DNA of 64,000 bases, taken from assembly GCF_026967935.1 (NCBI RefSeq), contig NZ_JAPVBL010000007.1:1-64000 (forward strand), in the 5' to 3' direction. Each line of letters begins with the position of its first letter. Within the stretch, counting starts at the first letter, position 1. Both the position numbers and the translations under genes were made by a program. Positions 1-7,456 of this stretch are shown here, in pieces. Under the pieces are notes generated by a model that saw nothing but the letters and a program-made list of their open reading frames with translations, had not been told where the DNA came from and made no database searches. The DNA is from Modestobacter sp. VKM Ac-2982 (GTDB taxonomy: Bacteria; Actinomycetota; Actinomycetes; Mycobacteriales; Geodermatophilaceae).

Positions 1-610
1 TCTTGGCGCGCTCGCCGTCCCGGATGATCCAGTTGAGGTCACGCCGCATCTGCGGGGAGAGCTTCTGGCCCTCCTCCTCGACCTGGCGGAGCCGCTCGGC
101 GCCGTAGAGGCCGGCCTCGATCCGCTTGGCGAGGTCGACCTCCTCCTCGGCGGTGAGGAGGGCGACCTTGCCGATCTGCTTGAGGTAGGCGCGGACGGAG
201 TCGGCGGACGCGGTGAGCTCGGCGTCCTTGCGGGCCTGCCGCAGCGCCTCGGACTCCTCCTCGTCGTCCCACTCGAAGTCGCCGGTGGTCTCGGCGTCCT
301 TCTCCTCGTTCTCGGTGACGGCGACGCCGTCCTTGCCGGTGACGACGGTCTCGTCGAGCTTGAGGCCCTCGGCGCCGGCGTCGACGACGGCGACGGTCGC
401 CCCGTCGGAGGCGACGGCGGTCAGGACGGTGCCCTCACCGGCGCCGGGGGAGGGGGCGATCGTCGGCTTGCGGGCTGCGGCCTTCTTCGCGGGCGCCCGC
501 TTGGCCGGGGCCTTCTTGGCCGCCGCGGTCACCGGCGCGGTGGTCGACGACGAGGCGCTGCCACGGGCGGCGACCGTCCTGCTTCGACCCTGGCTGCTCA
601 CCGTGGTCAC
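1..610 (-). CDS. sigA: Primary RNA polymerase sigma factor, N-terminal part (cut by window edge)
   Basis: The essential housekeeping sigma factor (RpoD/SigA/HrdB class) directs core RNA polymerase to promoters. About 203 N-terminal residues are visible. Residues 1-75 are a Lys/Ala/Pro-rich tail, followed by an acidic stretch. [11 protein letters not shown] at about 137-147 followed by [17 protein letters not shown] is the hallmark of region 1.2, and the start of the non-conserved/region 2 part ([15 protein letters not shown]) runs off the edge. I chose the GTG at 610 because AGGACC lies just upstream; an in-frame GTG at 601 is an alternative. A promoter lies about 220 nt upstream. The family is certain, the exact start less so. 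Confidence 0.93.
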   Translation of the reverse strand, partial: MTTVSSQGRSRTVAARGSASSSTTAPVTAAAKKAPAKRAPAKKAAARKPTIAPSPGAGEGTVLTAVASDGATVAVVDAGAEGLKLDETVVTGKDGVAVTENEEKDAETTGDFEWDDEEESEALRQARKDAELTASADSVRAYLKQIGKVALLTAEEEVDLAKRIEAGLYGAERLRQVEEEGQKLSPQMRRDLNWIIRDGERAK

Positions 611-833
611 GTCCGGTCCTGGCTGGTCGGCGGGCACTCGGGGTTCCTTCCCGTACTACTGCGGTGCGTTCCTGGAGGGCCGTTACGGCCCGACGGGCAG
701 CGGCTCCGGACGACGTCCCGACGAGGCAGGGCCCCACCTGCCGGCCGGGCGACACACCCCCCGCGCGGTGTTTGACCGGGCTGGGAGTGGGGATGACCTG
801 CTGGCTGGGGGAGCGACGCGGTGGAGCGTGACC

Positions 834-862
834 ATTGTAACGGCGCGCACCCGGGGGTCCAC
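834..862 (-). promoter_or_regulatory. Predicted sigA promoter (-35 GTGGAC, 17-nt spacer, -10 TACAAT)
   Basis: On the minus strand GTGGAC (862-857) and TACAAT (839-834) are separated by exactly 17 nt, a good SigA-type promoter. Transcription would begin near 827 and leave a leader of about 215 nt before the sigA GTG at 610. The 331-bp gap 611-941 between sigA and ppgK otherwise shows nothing I recognise. Confidence 0.6.
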
Positions 863-941
863 CGGTTCTGTACCGGGCGCGGCTCGATGACCGAGACGCC
901 CGGTCGACACCGGTGACACCGCGACCACCGTCAGCCCGGCG

Positions 942-1685
942 TCACTGACCGATGTGCTGCTCGGCCGCCAGGGCCGCGCCGACGATCCCGGCGTCGTTGA
1001 GCAGCTCGGCGGGGACGACCCGGGTCCGGGTCGACAGCAGCGGCACCCACTTCTCCGCCTTCTTGCTCACCCCGCCGCCCACGATGATCAGGTCGGGCCA
1101 GAGGCTGGCTTCCAAGGTGTCCAGGTACCGGTCGACGCGCTTGGCCCACTGCGGGTAGCTGAGGTCCTCGCGTTCCCGAGCCGATGCCGACGCACGCTTC
1201 TCGCCGTCCTGGCCGTCGACCTCGATGTGGCCGAACTCGGTGTTGGGCACGAGCGTGCCGTCGATGAACAGCGCGCTGCCGATGCCGGTGCCGAAGGTGA
1301 GCATCAGCACCAGGCCGCGCTCACCGCGGCCGGCGCCGTAGGCCATCTCGGCGATGCCGGCGGCGTCGGCGTCGTTGAGCGTCTGGACGGTGCCGGGGAT
1401 GACCGCCTCGAGCCCGGCGGCCATGTCGGTGCCGATCCAGCTCGCGTCCATGTTGGCGGCGGTGAAGGCCTCGCCGTGCTTCATCACCCCCGGATAGGTG
1501 ACGCCGATGCGCCCCTCCCAGCCGAACCGACCGACGATCTCGGACACCACGCCGTAGACCGGGTCGGGCAGGGCCGGCTGGGGAGTCGGGATCCGCACCC
1601 GGTCCCCGACCAGCTCGCCCTTGTCCAGGTCGACCACGCAGCCCTTGATGCCGCTGCCACCGATGTCCACTCCGAAGCCCTGCAC
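942..1685 (-). CDS. ppgK: Polyphosphate glucokinase (ROK family)
   Basis: PpgK phosphorylates glucose using inorganic polyphosphate (and usually ATP) to give glucose-6-phosphate in the cytoplasm. The 247-residue protein has the ROK/actin-like ATPase fold: DIGGSGIKG at about 7-15 (phosphate 1 loop), NDADAAG at about 114-120 (glucose binding and catalytic Asp), LTFGTGIGSA (phosphate 2) and TEFGHIE. The length is normal for the short PpgK class. The GTG start at 1685 lies 6 nt after TAGCCT, so the mRNA is probably leaderless. It follows sigA on the same strand, as in mycobacteria, and diverges from the phosphatase gene at 1745. Confidence 0.95.
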   Translation of the reverse strand: MQGFGVDIGGSGIKGCVVDLDKGELVGDRVRIPTPQPALPDPVYGVVSEIVGRFGWEGRIGVTYPGVMKHGEAFTAANMDASWIGTDMAAGLEAVIPGTVQTLNDADAAGIAEMAYGAGRGERGLVLMLTFGTGIGSALFIDGTLVPNTEFGHIEVDGQDGEKRASASAREREDLSYPQWAKRVDRYLDTLEASLWPDLIIVGGGVSKKAEKWVPLLSTRTRVVPAELLNDAGIVGAALAAEQHIGQ

Positions 1686-1691
1686 GGGGGC

Positions 1692-1697
1692 AGGCTA
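1692..1697 (-). promoter_or_regulatory. -10 box (TAGCCT) for leaderless ppgK
   Basis: TAGCCT on the minus strand is followed by 6 nt and then the GTG of ppgK, with no ribosome-binding site between. Transcription is predicted to start at the start codon. Confidence 0.6.
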
Positions 1698-1744
1698 GCG
1701 ACCCCGCCCACCGAGGGTGCACCGGTCGGGCAGGATCGCTCTCC

Positions 1745-2575
1745 GTGATGACCTCCGGCGCCGCCGCACCCGACCTGTCCACCGAGCTGCTGGAGCTGGC
1801 CCGGGCCACCGCCGAGGAGGCCGCGGTCCTCGTCGGGGCGGGGCGCAGCAGCGCCGCCGAGCAGGTCGACACCAAGTCGAGCCCGGTCGACGTCGTGACC
1901 GCGGTCGACACCGCGAGCGAGGCGCTGATCGTGCGCCGGCTGCTCGAGGCCCGGCCCGACGACGGGGTGCTGGGGGAGGAGGGCGCCTCCCACGAGGGGA
2001 CCAGCGGCGTCCGCTGGGTGGTCGACCCGATCGACGGCACCGTCAACTTCCTCTACGGCCTGCCCGCCTACGCCGTCTCCATCGCCGGTGAGGTCGACGG
2101 CCGTACCGAGGTCGGCGTGGTGCTCAACGTCGGCACCGGGGAGCTGTTCACCGCCGTCCGCGGCCAGGGTGCCTGGCTCACCGCGCCGGGGGCGGCCGCG
2201 ATGCAGCTGCACGGCAGCTCACCGGCCTCGCTGGAGCAGACGCTGGTGGCGACCGGCTTCGGCTACCGGGTGGAGCAGCGCCGCGCCCAGGGGGCGGTCG
2301 TCGCCCAGCTGCTCCCCGAGGTCCGCGACATCCGGCGCTGGGGGTGCGCCTCGCTGGACCTCTGCGCCGCGGCGGCCGGCCGGGTCGACGCCTACTACGA
2401 GCTGGACCTCAAGCCCTGGGACCACGCCGCCGGGGCGCTGATCGCGGCAGAGGCGGGCCTGGTGGTCACCGGGACCGGTGGGCGCCCGTTCGCCGAGCCC
2501 ATGGCGGTCGCCACGGCCGCGTCGGTCGCCGAGCCCCTGGTGGCCCTGCTGGAGCGGCTGCACGCCGACGGCTGA
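1745..2575 (+). CDS. suhB: Inositol monophosphatase family protein (SuhB-like)
   Basis: A Mg2+-dependent sugar-phosphate phosphatase of the IMPase/FBPase fold, probably making free myo-inositol for phosphatidylinositol or mycothiol-type pathways. The 276-residue protein carries the metal-binding motifs GEEG (about 79-82), VVDPIDGTVNF (about 97-107) and the C-terminal WDHAAGALIAAEAG (about 222-235). GTG at 1745 is immediately followed by ATG at 1748; either could be used. Its place beside ppgK and the Cei-like gene matches Rv2701c. The exact substrate cannot be read from sequence. Confidence 0.92.
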   Translation: MMTSGAAAPDLSTELLELARATAEEAAVLVGAGRSSAAEQVDTKSSPVDVVTAVDTASEALIVRRLLEARPDDGVLGEEGASHEGTSGVRWVVDPIDGTVNFLYGLPAYAVSIAGEVDGRTEVGVVLNVGTGELFTAVRGQGAWLTAPGAAAMQLHGSSPASLEQTLVATGFGYRVEQRRAQGAVVAQLLPEVRDIRRWGCASLDLCAAAAGRVDAYYELDLKPWDHAAGALIAAEAGLVVTGTGGRPFAEPMAVATAASVAEPLVALLERLHADG

Positions 2576-2597
2576 CCGGGCCGCCCCCGGTCGTCGG

Positions 2598-3146
2598 TCA
2601 GCAGTCCGCTTCGACGCTCGCCGCCGCGACCAGCGCGGCAGCCACCTCTTCCTCGCTGGCCAGCCCGGCGAAGTCCGGCCCGATCACGAGGTCGACGAGG
2701 CCGGTGGAGCGGGTGTCGACGCGGTCGGTGGCGCCGGGCAGGTACAGCCGCAGGAACTCGGCGGCCTCCCGGCCCGGGCCGCCGAACCGCAGCTCGCCGA
2801 CGCCGGTCACCTCGGCGCTGCTGGGGTCGTTGGCGGTCTCGTTGACCACGAACCCGCGGCTCTCCAGGGTCGTGGTGACCTCACCGGCCAGCCCGGGGGT
2901 GTCCGTGGCGTTGTAGACCCTGATCGACACCGTGGCCGGGTCCAGCTCGGTCGGCACGTTGCTGGCGCTGCTGCAGACCGCTGCCTCGGCCTGCTCCCGG
3001 GCCCGCTCGTCGCCGAGCACGTTCCACCACACGCCCATGGCGGCCAGCGCCAGCACCAGCAGGAACACCAGGGCGGGGACAGGCCGGCGGTTGCGGCGCG
3101 GGGCGTCGGGTCCGCGCTCGGCGGTGTCGTCGGCGAGCTCGGTCAC
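2598..3146 (-). CDS. LytR C-terminal domain membrane protein (Cei-like)
   Basis: A 182-residue protein with a charged cytoplasmic N-terminus, one membrane helix at about 24-44, and an extracytoplasmic LytR_C domain at about 70-180 (begins VSIRVYNATDTPGLAG, contains the conserved ESRGF). The LytR_C domain is known from LCP cell-wall ligases but here stands alone, as in the mycobacterial envelope-integrity protein Cei (Rv2700), whose genomic neighbours are the same. A role in envelope integrity is inferred from that. GTG start at 3146 follows GAGGA by 4 nt. Confidence 0.82.
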   Translation of the reverse strand: MTELADDTAERGPDAPRRNRRPVPALVFLLVLALAAMGVWWNVLGDERAREQAEAAVCSSASNVPTELDPATVSIRVYNATDTPGLAGEVTTTLESRGFVVNETANDPSSAEVTGVGELRFGGPGREAAEFLRLYLPGATDRVDTRSTGLVDLVIGPDFAGLASEEEVAAALVAAASVEADC

Positions 3147-3182
3147 TGGGTCCTCACGGCGGCCGGCACGTACACGGAGTCG

Positions 3183-3188
3183 ACCCTA
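3183..3188 (-). promoter_or_regulatory. -10 box (TAGGGT) for the Cei-like gene
   Basis: GCTAGGGTCG on the minus strand places a TAGGGT -10 box about 37 nt before the GTG at 3146. The same GCTAGGGTCG occurs before cspA (34753-34758). Confidence 0.45.
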
Positions 3189-3204
3189 GCGGCGTCCGGA
3201 GCGG

Positions 3205-4251
3205 CTACAGCGCACCGTCCTCGAGTGCGGCGCGTCCCAGCTCGACGCAGGGGTCGATCTTGTCGGCGTAGCCGGTGGTGTCCTTGCCGGCCATCGCACC
3301 GGCCGCCGACCGGGCCACGATGCCGGCGACGATCGCGGCGAACTTGAAGTAGGCGAAGCCCACGTACCAGTTCAGGTCCGACAGGTCGGCGCTGCTGCTC
3401 GCGGCGTACCGCTCGGCCAGCTCGAGCCGGGTCGGGAAGCCGGGCAGCGTGGTGACCTGCGAGACCGAGACGGCCCGCTCCTCGCCGGCCTGGGGCCAGT
3501 AGACGAAGAGCATCCCGAGGTCGGTGAGCGGGTCGCCCAGCGTGGACATCTCCCAGTCCAGGACCGCGCGCACCCGGCCGGGGGTCTGCGGGTCGAGCAG
3601 GCAGTTGTCCAGCCGGTAGTCGCCGTGCGTGATGCCCGTGCGCCGGGTGGCGGGCACCGTCTCCGCCAGCCGGGCGGCCAGTGCGTCCAGCGCGGGCCGG
3701 TCGGTGTCGCGGGTGGCGTCCCACTGCTTGGTCCAGCGACGCACCTGGCGCTCCAGGAAGCCCTCGGGCCGCCCGAAGTCGCTCAGCCCGACGGCGGTGG
3801 GGTCGACGCTGTGCAGGGCCGCGAGGGTGTCCATCAGGCCGTCGGCGACCGCCCGGCGCTGGGCCGGCTCGTCGGCGTACCCGGGTGGGAGCTCGCTGAC
3901 CACGTGCACGCCGGCCACGCGCTCCATCACGTAGAACGGGGCGCCGAGGACCGTGGTGTCGGTGGCCAGGTGCAGCGTGCGGGGGACCGGCACCGGGGTG
4001 CCGGCGAGCGCGGAGATCACCCGGTGCTCGCGCACCATGTCGTGCGCGGTGGCCAGCACGGCACCGGTCGGCGGCCGCCGCAGGATCACCGCGTCGTCCT
4101 CGGAGCCGCCCTCCGGGGTCACCACGTAGGTGAGGTTCGACATGCCGGCGGCGATCAGCTCGACCCGGACCGAACGCCACTTCTCGTGCCCGAGAGCACC
4201 TGCCAGGTAGGGGCCGACGACCCCCGGATCAGCACCCACTGGAGTCCCCAC
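3205..4251 (-). CDS. Phosphotransferase family protein (APH/choline-kinase fold)
   Basis: A 348-residue cytoplasmic protein of the aminoglycoside-phosphotransferase-like kinase fold, of the type often called acyl-CoA-dehydrogenase-associated (ACAD10/11-like). Visible landmarks are ILRRPPTG (about 56-63, nucleotide loop and Lys/Arg region), the Brenner-type catalytic loop THGDYRLDN (about 208-216) and the metal-binding AVLDWEMSTLGDP. The substrate is unknown. The reading frame is open further upstream, but GTG at 4251 lies 6 nt after TACCCT, giving a leaderless start that also fits the protein's natural N-terminus. It is not part of the Rv2699-Rv2703 order, so it is an insertion. Confidence 0.82.
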   Translation of the reverse strand: MGTPVGADPGVVGPYLAGALGHEKWRSVRVELIAAGMSNLTYVVTPEGGSEDDAVILRRPPTGAVLATAHDMVREHRVISALAGTPVPVPRTLHLATDTTVLGAPFYVMERVAGVHVVSELPPGYADEPAQRRAVADGLMDTLAALHSVDPTAVGLSDFGRPEGFLERQVRRWTKQWDATRDTDRPALDALAARLAETVPATRRTGITHGDYRLDNCLLDPQTPGRVRAVLDWEMSTLGDPLTDLGMLFVYWPQAGEERAVSVSQVTTLPGFPTRLELAERYAASSSADLSDLNWYVGFAYFKFAAIVAGIVARSAAGAMAGKDTTGYADKIDPCVELGRAALEDGAL

Positions 4252-4257
4252 GGCGGC

Positions 4258-4263
4258 AGGGTA
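4258..4263 (-). promoter_or_regulatory. -10 box (TACCCT) for the leaderless phosphotransferase gene
   Basis: TACCCT on the minus strand, 6 nt before the GTG at 4251. It fixes the start choice. Confidence 0.6.
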
Positions 4264-4318
4264 GCCTCTGGCGCTCCCCGCCTCGACCGGCCTCCCGGAG
4301 GGCCGGATGTGTCGGTCT

Positions 4319-4557
4319 CCCGCAGGCGGGCACAAACCGGGGCCGGACGGCGTTGGGCGGCTGGCTGGGTGCAGGACGAGCAGCAGGCGTGCTCGTCCAC
4401 CAGCCGAGCCGGACGTGGTCCGGTGCACGACCGAGCGACCCGGGAGGGGGGCCACGTGGCCCCCGGACCGGCGCGAGATCCCCGGCCGCCCTGGCGGCCG
4501 GCACCACCGCCGTCGGCGCCTGTTGCCGACGGCAGACGAGCGGGCCCGTGGGCCCGC
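4319..4557 (+). other. Hairpin-rich leader upstream of the DUF4193 gene
   Basis: The 332-bp gap 4252-4583 holds a run of perfect stem-loops on the coding strand of the downstream gene: 4374-4398 (9-bp stem), 4409-4423 (6 bp), an 18-bp palindrome 4447-4464 centred on CACGTG, 4482-4501 (9 bp), 4509-4533 (9 bp) and 4540-4557 (8 bp). The last ends just before the purine-rich ribosome-binding stretch (GAGAGAGTGAGGGG). I recognise no known RNA family. In such GC-rich DNA single stems occur by chance; the succession is what stands out. Confidence 0.4.
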
Positions 4558-4583
4558 GACGAAGAGAGAGTGAGGGGCACCCC

Positions 4584-4886
4584 ATGGCCCAGGACTACGA
4601 CGCCCCCCGGCGCAACGAGGCCGACGAGCTCGGCGAGGACTCCCTGGAGGAGCTGAAGGCCCGCCGGGCCGAGGCGCAGTCCTCCTCGGTGGACGTCGAC
4701 GAGACCGACTTCAACGAGGCCCTCGAGCTCCCCGGAGCCGACCTGTCGAACGAGGAGCTCACCGTCCGGGTGCTGCCCAAGCAGGAGGACGAGTTCACCT
4801 GCTCGCGCTGCTTCCTCGTGCACCACCGCAGCCGGCTGGCCGCCACCCGCAACGGGCAGCCGGTCTGCCGCGACTGCGCGGCCTGA
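4584..4886 (+). CDS. DUF4193 zinc-ribbon protein
   Basis: A 100-residue actinobacterial protein of unknown function, matching Rv2699c in family and position. The N-terminal half is acidic (DELGEDSLEELKARRAEAQ), and the C-terminus has a treble-clef-like pair C73-x2-C76 and C95-x2-C98 that would bind one Zn2+. ATG at 4584 is preceded by a purine-rich ribosome-binding stretch; upstream codons in the same frame are rejected. It is preceded by an unusual hairpin-rich leader. The family name is secure, the function unknown. Confidence 0.88.
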   Translation: MAQDYDAPRRNEADELGEDSLEELKARRAEAQSSSVDVDETDFNEALELPGADLSNEELTVRVLPKQEDEFTCSRCFLVHHRSRLAATRNGQPVCRDCAA

Positions 4887-4976
4887 AGAAGGACCCCCGT
4901 GCCCCCACCGCTCGCCAGCTCACGGCGGGCCCCTGCACGGGGGCCGTTCCAGCACGTCACCGTTGGAGGGGAACCG

Positions 4977-5924
4977 ATGAGCCAGCAGCCGCGTGACGTC
5001 CCGCCGACCCGCCCCGTGGGCGGGACGCCGGTCGAGGGCGAGGTCGTCGGCGCCGACGGCGGACTCGGTGCCGCCGCGCGGGCCCTGGCCGATGCCGTGG
5101 CCGGGCTGCTCGGCCGGGACGAGCCCGGCAGGGGCACCCGCGCACCGGACGGCAGCGGACCGGGCCGGTCGGCTGCCGGTGCCCGGGCGGCGGGCGGCGT
5201 CCTGGCCGACGTCGTCTCCGCGGTCGCCGCCGCGGCGCGGGACGCACGGACAGGCTCGGCGCGGGACGCGCGGGCCGGCTCGGGGCGGGAGCGCTCCGCC
5301 GGCACCGGTACGGACCCCCGCGGCGGCTCGGCGCCCTCGGGTCTGCTGAGCGACCTCCTGGACGCGGCCGCACCTCGCCTGCCGATCCGGGACGGGGCGC
5401 GGCTGCGACGGGCCCATCCGGGGGCCTCGGACGCGGAGATCGCCGACGCCCTCGTCGCCCGGGCGGCCCGGCTCACCGGTGGGGTCGGTGCCGCGACCGG
5501 TGGGCTGGCGGCGGCACAGTGGTTCGCGCCACCGACCCTGGTCGCCGTCCCCCTGGAGCTCGGTGCACAGACGGTGCTGGTGGCCGCCGTCGAGGTCGTG
5601 CTGGTCGGGGAGCTGCACGAGCTGGCCGGCCGTCCGGCCCCGGGCGATGCCCGCGCCCGGGCCGGTGCCTACCTGGCGAGCTGGAGCACCCAGCGGGCGG
5701 TGGGGAGCTCGTCGTCGGGTGGGCTGTTCGCCGCGTTGAGCACGGCCGGGACGACGGCGCTGCGGCGCCGGGTCACCCGGCGGCTGGCCCGGAGCACGAC
5801 GTCGGTGGCCCCCCTGCTGGTCGGTGCGACGCTGGCCGCCCGCGGCAACCGCAAGGCGACGGCCGCGCTGGCCGATCGGCTGCGGTCCGACCTGGGGCTG
5901 CCCCCGGCCGGTCCGCGCACCTGA
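4977..5924 (+). CDS. Hypothetical Ala/Gly/Arg-rich protein with hydrophobic core segment
   Basis: I do not recognise this 315-residue protein. The N-terminal half is low-complexity and probably disordered (repeated ARDARTGSARDARAGS-type stretches). The C-terminal half, from about 145 (PRLPIRDGARLRRAHPG) onward, looks folded, with a hydrophobic region at about 190-225 (ATGGLAAAQWFAPPTLVAV, then LGAQTVLVAAVEVVLVGEL) that could be membrane-associated. ATG at 4977 has GGAGGGG 6 nt upstream, so the longer frame from 4899 is rejected. It sits where mycobacteria carry the DUF3093 gene Rv2698. Confidence 0.7.
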   Translation: MSQQPRDVPPTRPVGGTPVEGEVVGADGGLGAAARALADAVAGLLGRDEPGRGTRAPDGSGPGRSAAGARAAGGVLADVVSAVAAAARDARTGSARDARAGSGRERSAGTGTDPRGGSAPSGLLSDLLDAAAPRLPIRDGARLRRAHPGASDAEIADALVARAARLTGGVGAATGGLAAAQWFAPPTLVAVPLELGAQTVLVAAVEVVLVGELHELAGRPAPGDARARAGAYLASWSTQRAVGSSSSGGLFAALSTAGTTALRRRVTRRLARSTTSVAPLLVGATLAARGNRKATAALADRLRSDLGLPPAGPRT

Positions 5925-5962
5925 CCGCCGGGTCGGCCCGCACGCGCACCGGTCGGCGCGGC

Positions 5963-5968
5963 TAGCCT
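5963..5968 (+). promoter_or_regulatory. -10 box (TAGCCT) for leaderless dut
   Basis: TAGCCT followed by 7 nt and the GTG of dut at 5976, with no ribosome-binding site. Confidence 0.6.
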
Positions 5969-5975
5969 CGCCGCC

Positions 5976-6503
5976 GTGCCCGTTCCCCTGCCCGACCAGC
6001 CGCTGGCCGGCGTCGCCGCCGAGGTCGACGTGCCCGTCGTCCTCGGTTCCGCCGCCGTCCTCCCGGCCTACGCCCTGCCCGGTGACGCCGGTGCCGACCT
6101 GTGCCTAGCCGAGGACGTGGAGCTCGCACCGCACCAACGCGCGCTGGTGGGCACGGGGGTCGCGGTGGCGATCCCCGAGGGGTTCGCCGGCTTCGTGCAC
6201 CCGCGCTCGGGTCTGGCGCACCGGCTCGGGCTCAGCCTGGTGAACGCACCGGGCACGATCGACGCGGGCTACCGGGGCGAGATCAAGGTCAACCTGGTCA
6301 ACCTGGACCCCACCACCACCCTCCGGCTGTCCCGCGGCGACCGCGTCGCCCAGCTGGTGGTCCAGCCGGTCGTGCGGGCCCGCTTCCTGCCGGTCGGAGA
6401 GCTGCCCGGCAGCGAACGTGGCAGCGGAGGGCACGGCTCCACCGGCGGCTCGGCCGCGCTGGCCGCCGACCTGACCCACACCTCTCTGGAAGGACGGGCC
6501 TGA
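5976..6503 (+). CDS. dut: Deoxyuridine 5'-triphosphate nucleotidohydrolase (dUTPase)
   Basis: Dut hydrolyses dUTP to dUMP and pyrophosphate, keeping uracil out of DNA and feeding dTMP synthesis; it acts as a trimer. All five motifs are present in 175 residues: PGDAGADL (35-42), PRSGLA (76-81), [14 protein letters not shown] (90-103, catalytic Asp at about 96), [11 protein letters not shown] (121-131) and the flexible C-terminal [11 protein letters not shown] (148-158). There is a roughly 20-residue N-terminal extension and a 15-residue tail relative to the core. It is followed after 2 nt by the DUF3710 gene, as in M. tuberculosis (Rv2697c-Rv2696c). Confidence 0.97.
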   Translation: MPVPLPDQPLAGVAAEVDVPVVLGSAAVLPAYALPGDAGADLCLAEDVELAPHQRALVGTGVAVAIPEGFAGFVHPRSGLAHRLGLSLVNAPGTIDAGYRGEIKVNLVNLDPTTTLRLSRGDRVAQLVVQPVVRARFLPVGELPGSERGSGGHGSTGGSAALAADLTHTSLEGRA

Positions 6504-6505
6504 CG

Positions 6506-7456
6506 ATGCCGTTCGGACGTCGACGCAACCGGATCGACCGCAGCCTCCGGGAGCGGGGAGTGCCCCCGGAACCCCAGGTGCGGGAGCGTGAGGAGACCGC
6601 GACCAGTGGGCCGTGGGACGAGGCCGACGCCCCGGAGGACGGTCGGCCGCGCGTCGACCTGGGCTCCCTGCGGCTGCCGGCTGCCGCGGGCATGGAGCTG
6701 CGGGTGGACGTCAACGCCCAGCAGCAGGTCGTCGGGGCCAGCCTCCGCGCCGGGGACTCCCTGCTGCAGCTGTCGGTCTTCGCCGCCCCGCGCGCCGGCG
6801 GACTCTGGGACGAGGTGCGCGCCGAGCTCATGCGCGGGGCGAGTGGGCAGGGTGGCCGGCTGACCGAGGTGGACGGGCCCTTCGGCCGTGAGCTGGTCGG
6901 GTCCATCCTGGTCGCCGCGCCGCCGCAGCAGGGGGAGACCGGGGCGCCGAAACCGGTGCGCCGTCCGGCCCGGTTCCTCGGCGTCGACGGCCCGCGGTGG
7001 TTCCTCCGCGGGATGATCAGCGGTTCGGCGGCCAGCACACCCGAGGCGGCTGCGCCGCTGGAGGCGGCGTTCCGGTCGGTCGTCGTCGTCCGGGGGGCGC
7101 AGCCGATGCCGGTGCGCGAGCAGCTTCCCCTCACGCTGCCCCCGCAGGCAGCCCAGCAGGTCGCCCGCAGGCAGGCCGCGGGCCAGGGTGCGCGCCCGGC
7201 TGCCCGCCGGCCCGCGGCACCGCCGGCTGCCCCGCCGCCTGTTGCCGCGCCCCCTGCCGCCGCGCCGGTCGCCCCGCCTGCCTCGCCGGTGGCGCCGTCT
7301 GCCTCGCCGGTGGCGCCGTCTGCCTCGCCGGTGGCGCCGTCTGCCTCGCCGGTGGCCCCGCCGCCGGCCGCACCTCCGGCGGCACCCCCCACCGAGCCAC
7401 CCCCCACCGAGCCAGCCCCCACCGAGCCACCCACCGAGCCCCGGAACGCCGGGTGA
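6506..7456 (+). CDS. DUF3710 domain protein with Pro/Ala-rich repeat tail
   Basis: A 316-residue protein. The DUF3710 core spans about 45-215 (VDLGSLRLPAAAGMELRVDV, then PRWFLRGMISG), preceded by a basic and acidic linker (MPFGRRRNRIDRS). Residues about 235-316 are a disordered Pro/Ala tail containing four ASPVAPS units encoded by exact 21-bp repeats and then PTEP repeats. Function is unknown. It matches Rv2696c in position. ATG at 6506 is 2 nt after dut with GGAAGGA nearby; its stop overlaps the next gene's GTG (GTGA), so translation is probably coupled. Confidence 0.87.
   Translation: MPFGRRRNRIDRSLRERGVPPEPQVREREETATSGPWDEADAPEDGRPRVDLGSLRLPAAAGMELRVDVNAQQQVVGASLRAGDSLLQLSVFAAPRAGGLWDEVRAELMRGASGQGGRLTEVDGPFGRELVGSILVAAPPQQGETGAPKPVRRPARFLGVDGPRWFLRGMISGSAASTPEAAAPLEAAFRSVVVVRGAQPMPVREQLPLTLPPQAAQQVARRQAAGQGARPAARRPAAPPAAPPPVAAPPAAAPVAPPASPVAPSASPVAPSASPVAPSASPVAPPPAAPPAAPPTEPPPTEPAPTEPPTEPRNAG
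7280..7356 (+). repeat. Tandem 21-bp repeat inside the DUF3710 gene
   Basis: Three identical 21-bp units (7280-7300, 7301-7321, 7322-7342) and a partial fourth encode ASPVAPS. They are in frame, so copy-number change by slippage would alter tail length without frameshift. Confidence 0.9.

Noticed and set aside
213-890. 225-aa plus-strand frame over sigA
   Set aside because: It is the antisense of the sigma-factor N-terminus; the minus-strand frame has the diagnostic region 1.2.
7280-7450. Short regular repeats that might suggest a CRISPR array
   Set aside because: The units are contiguous, without spacers, and lie in frame in a coding sequence.
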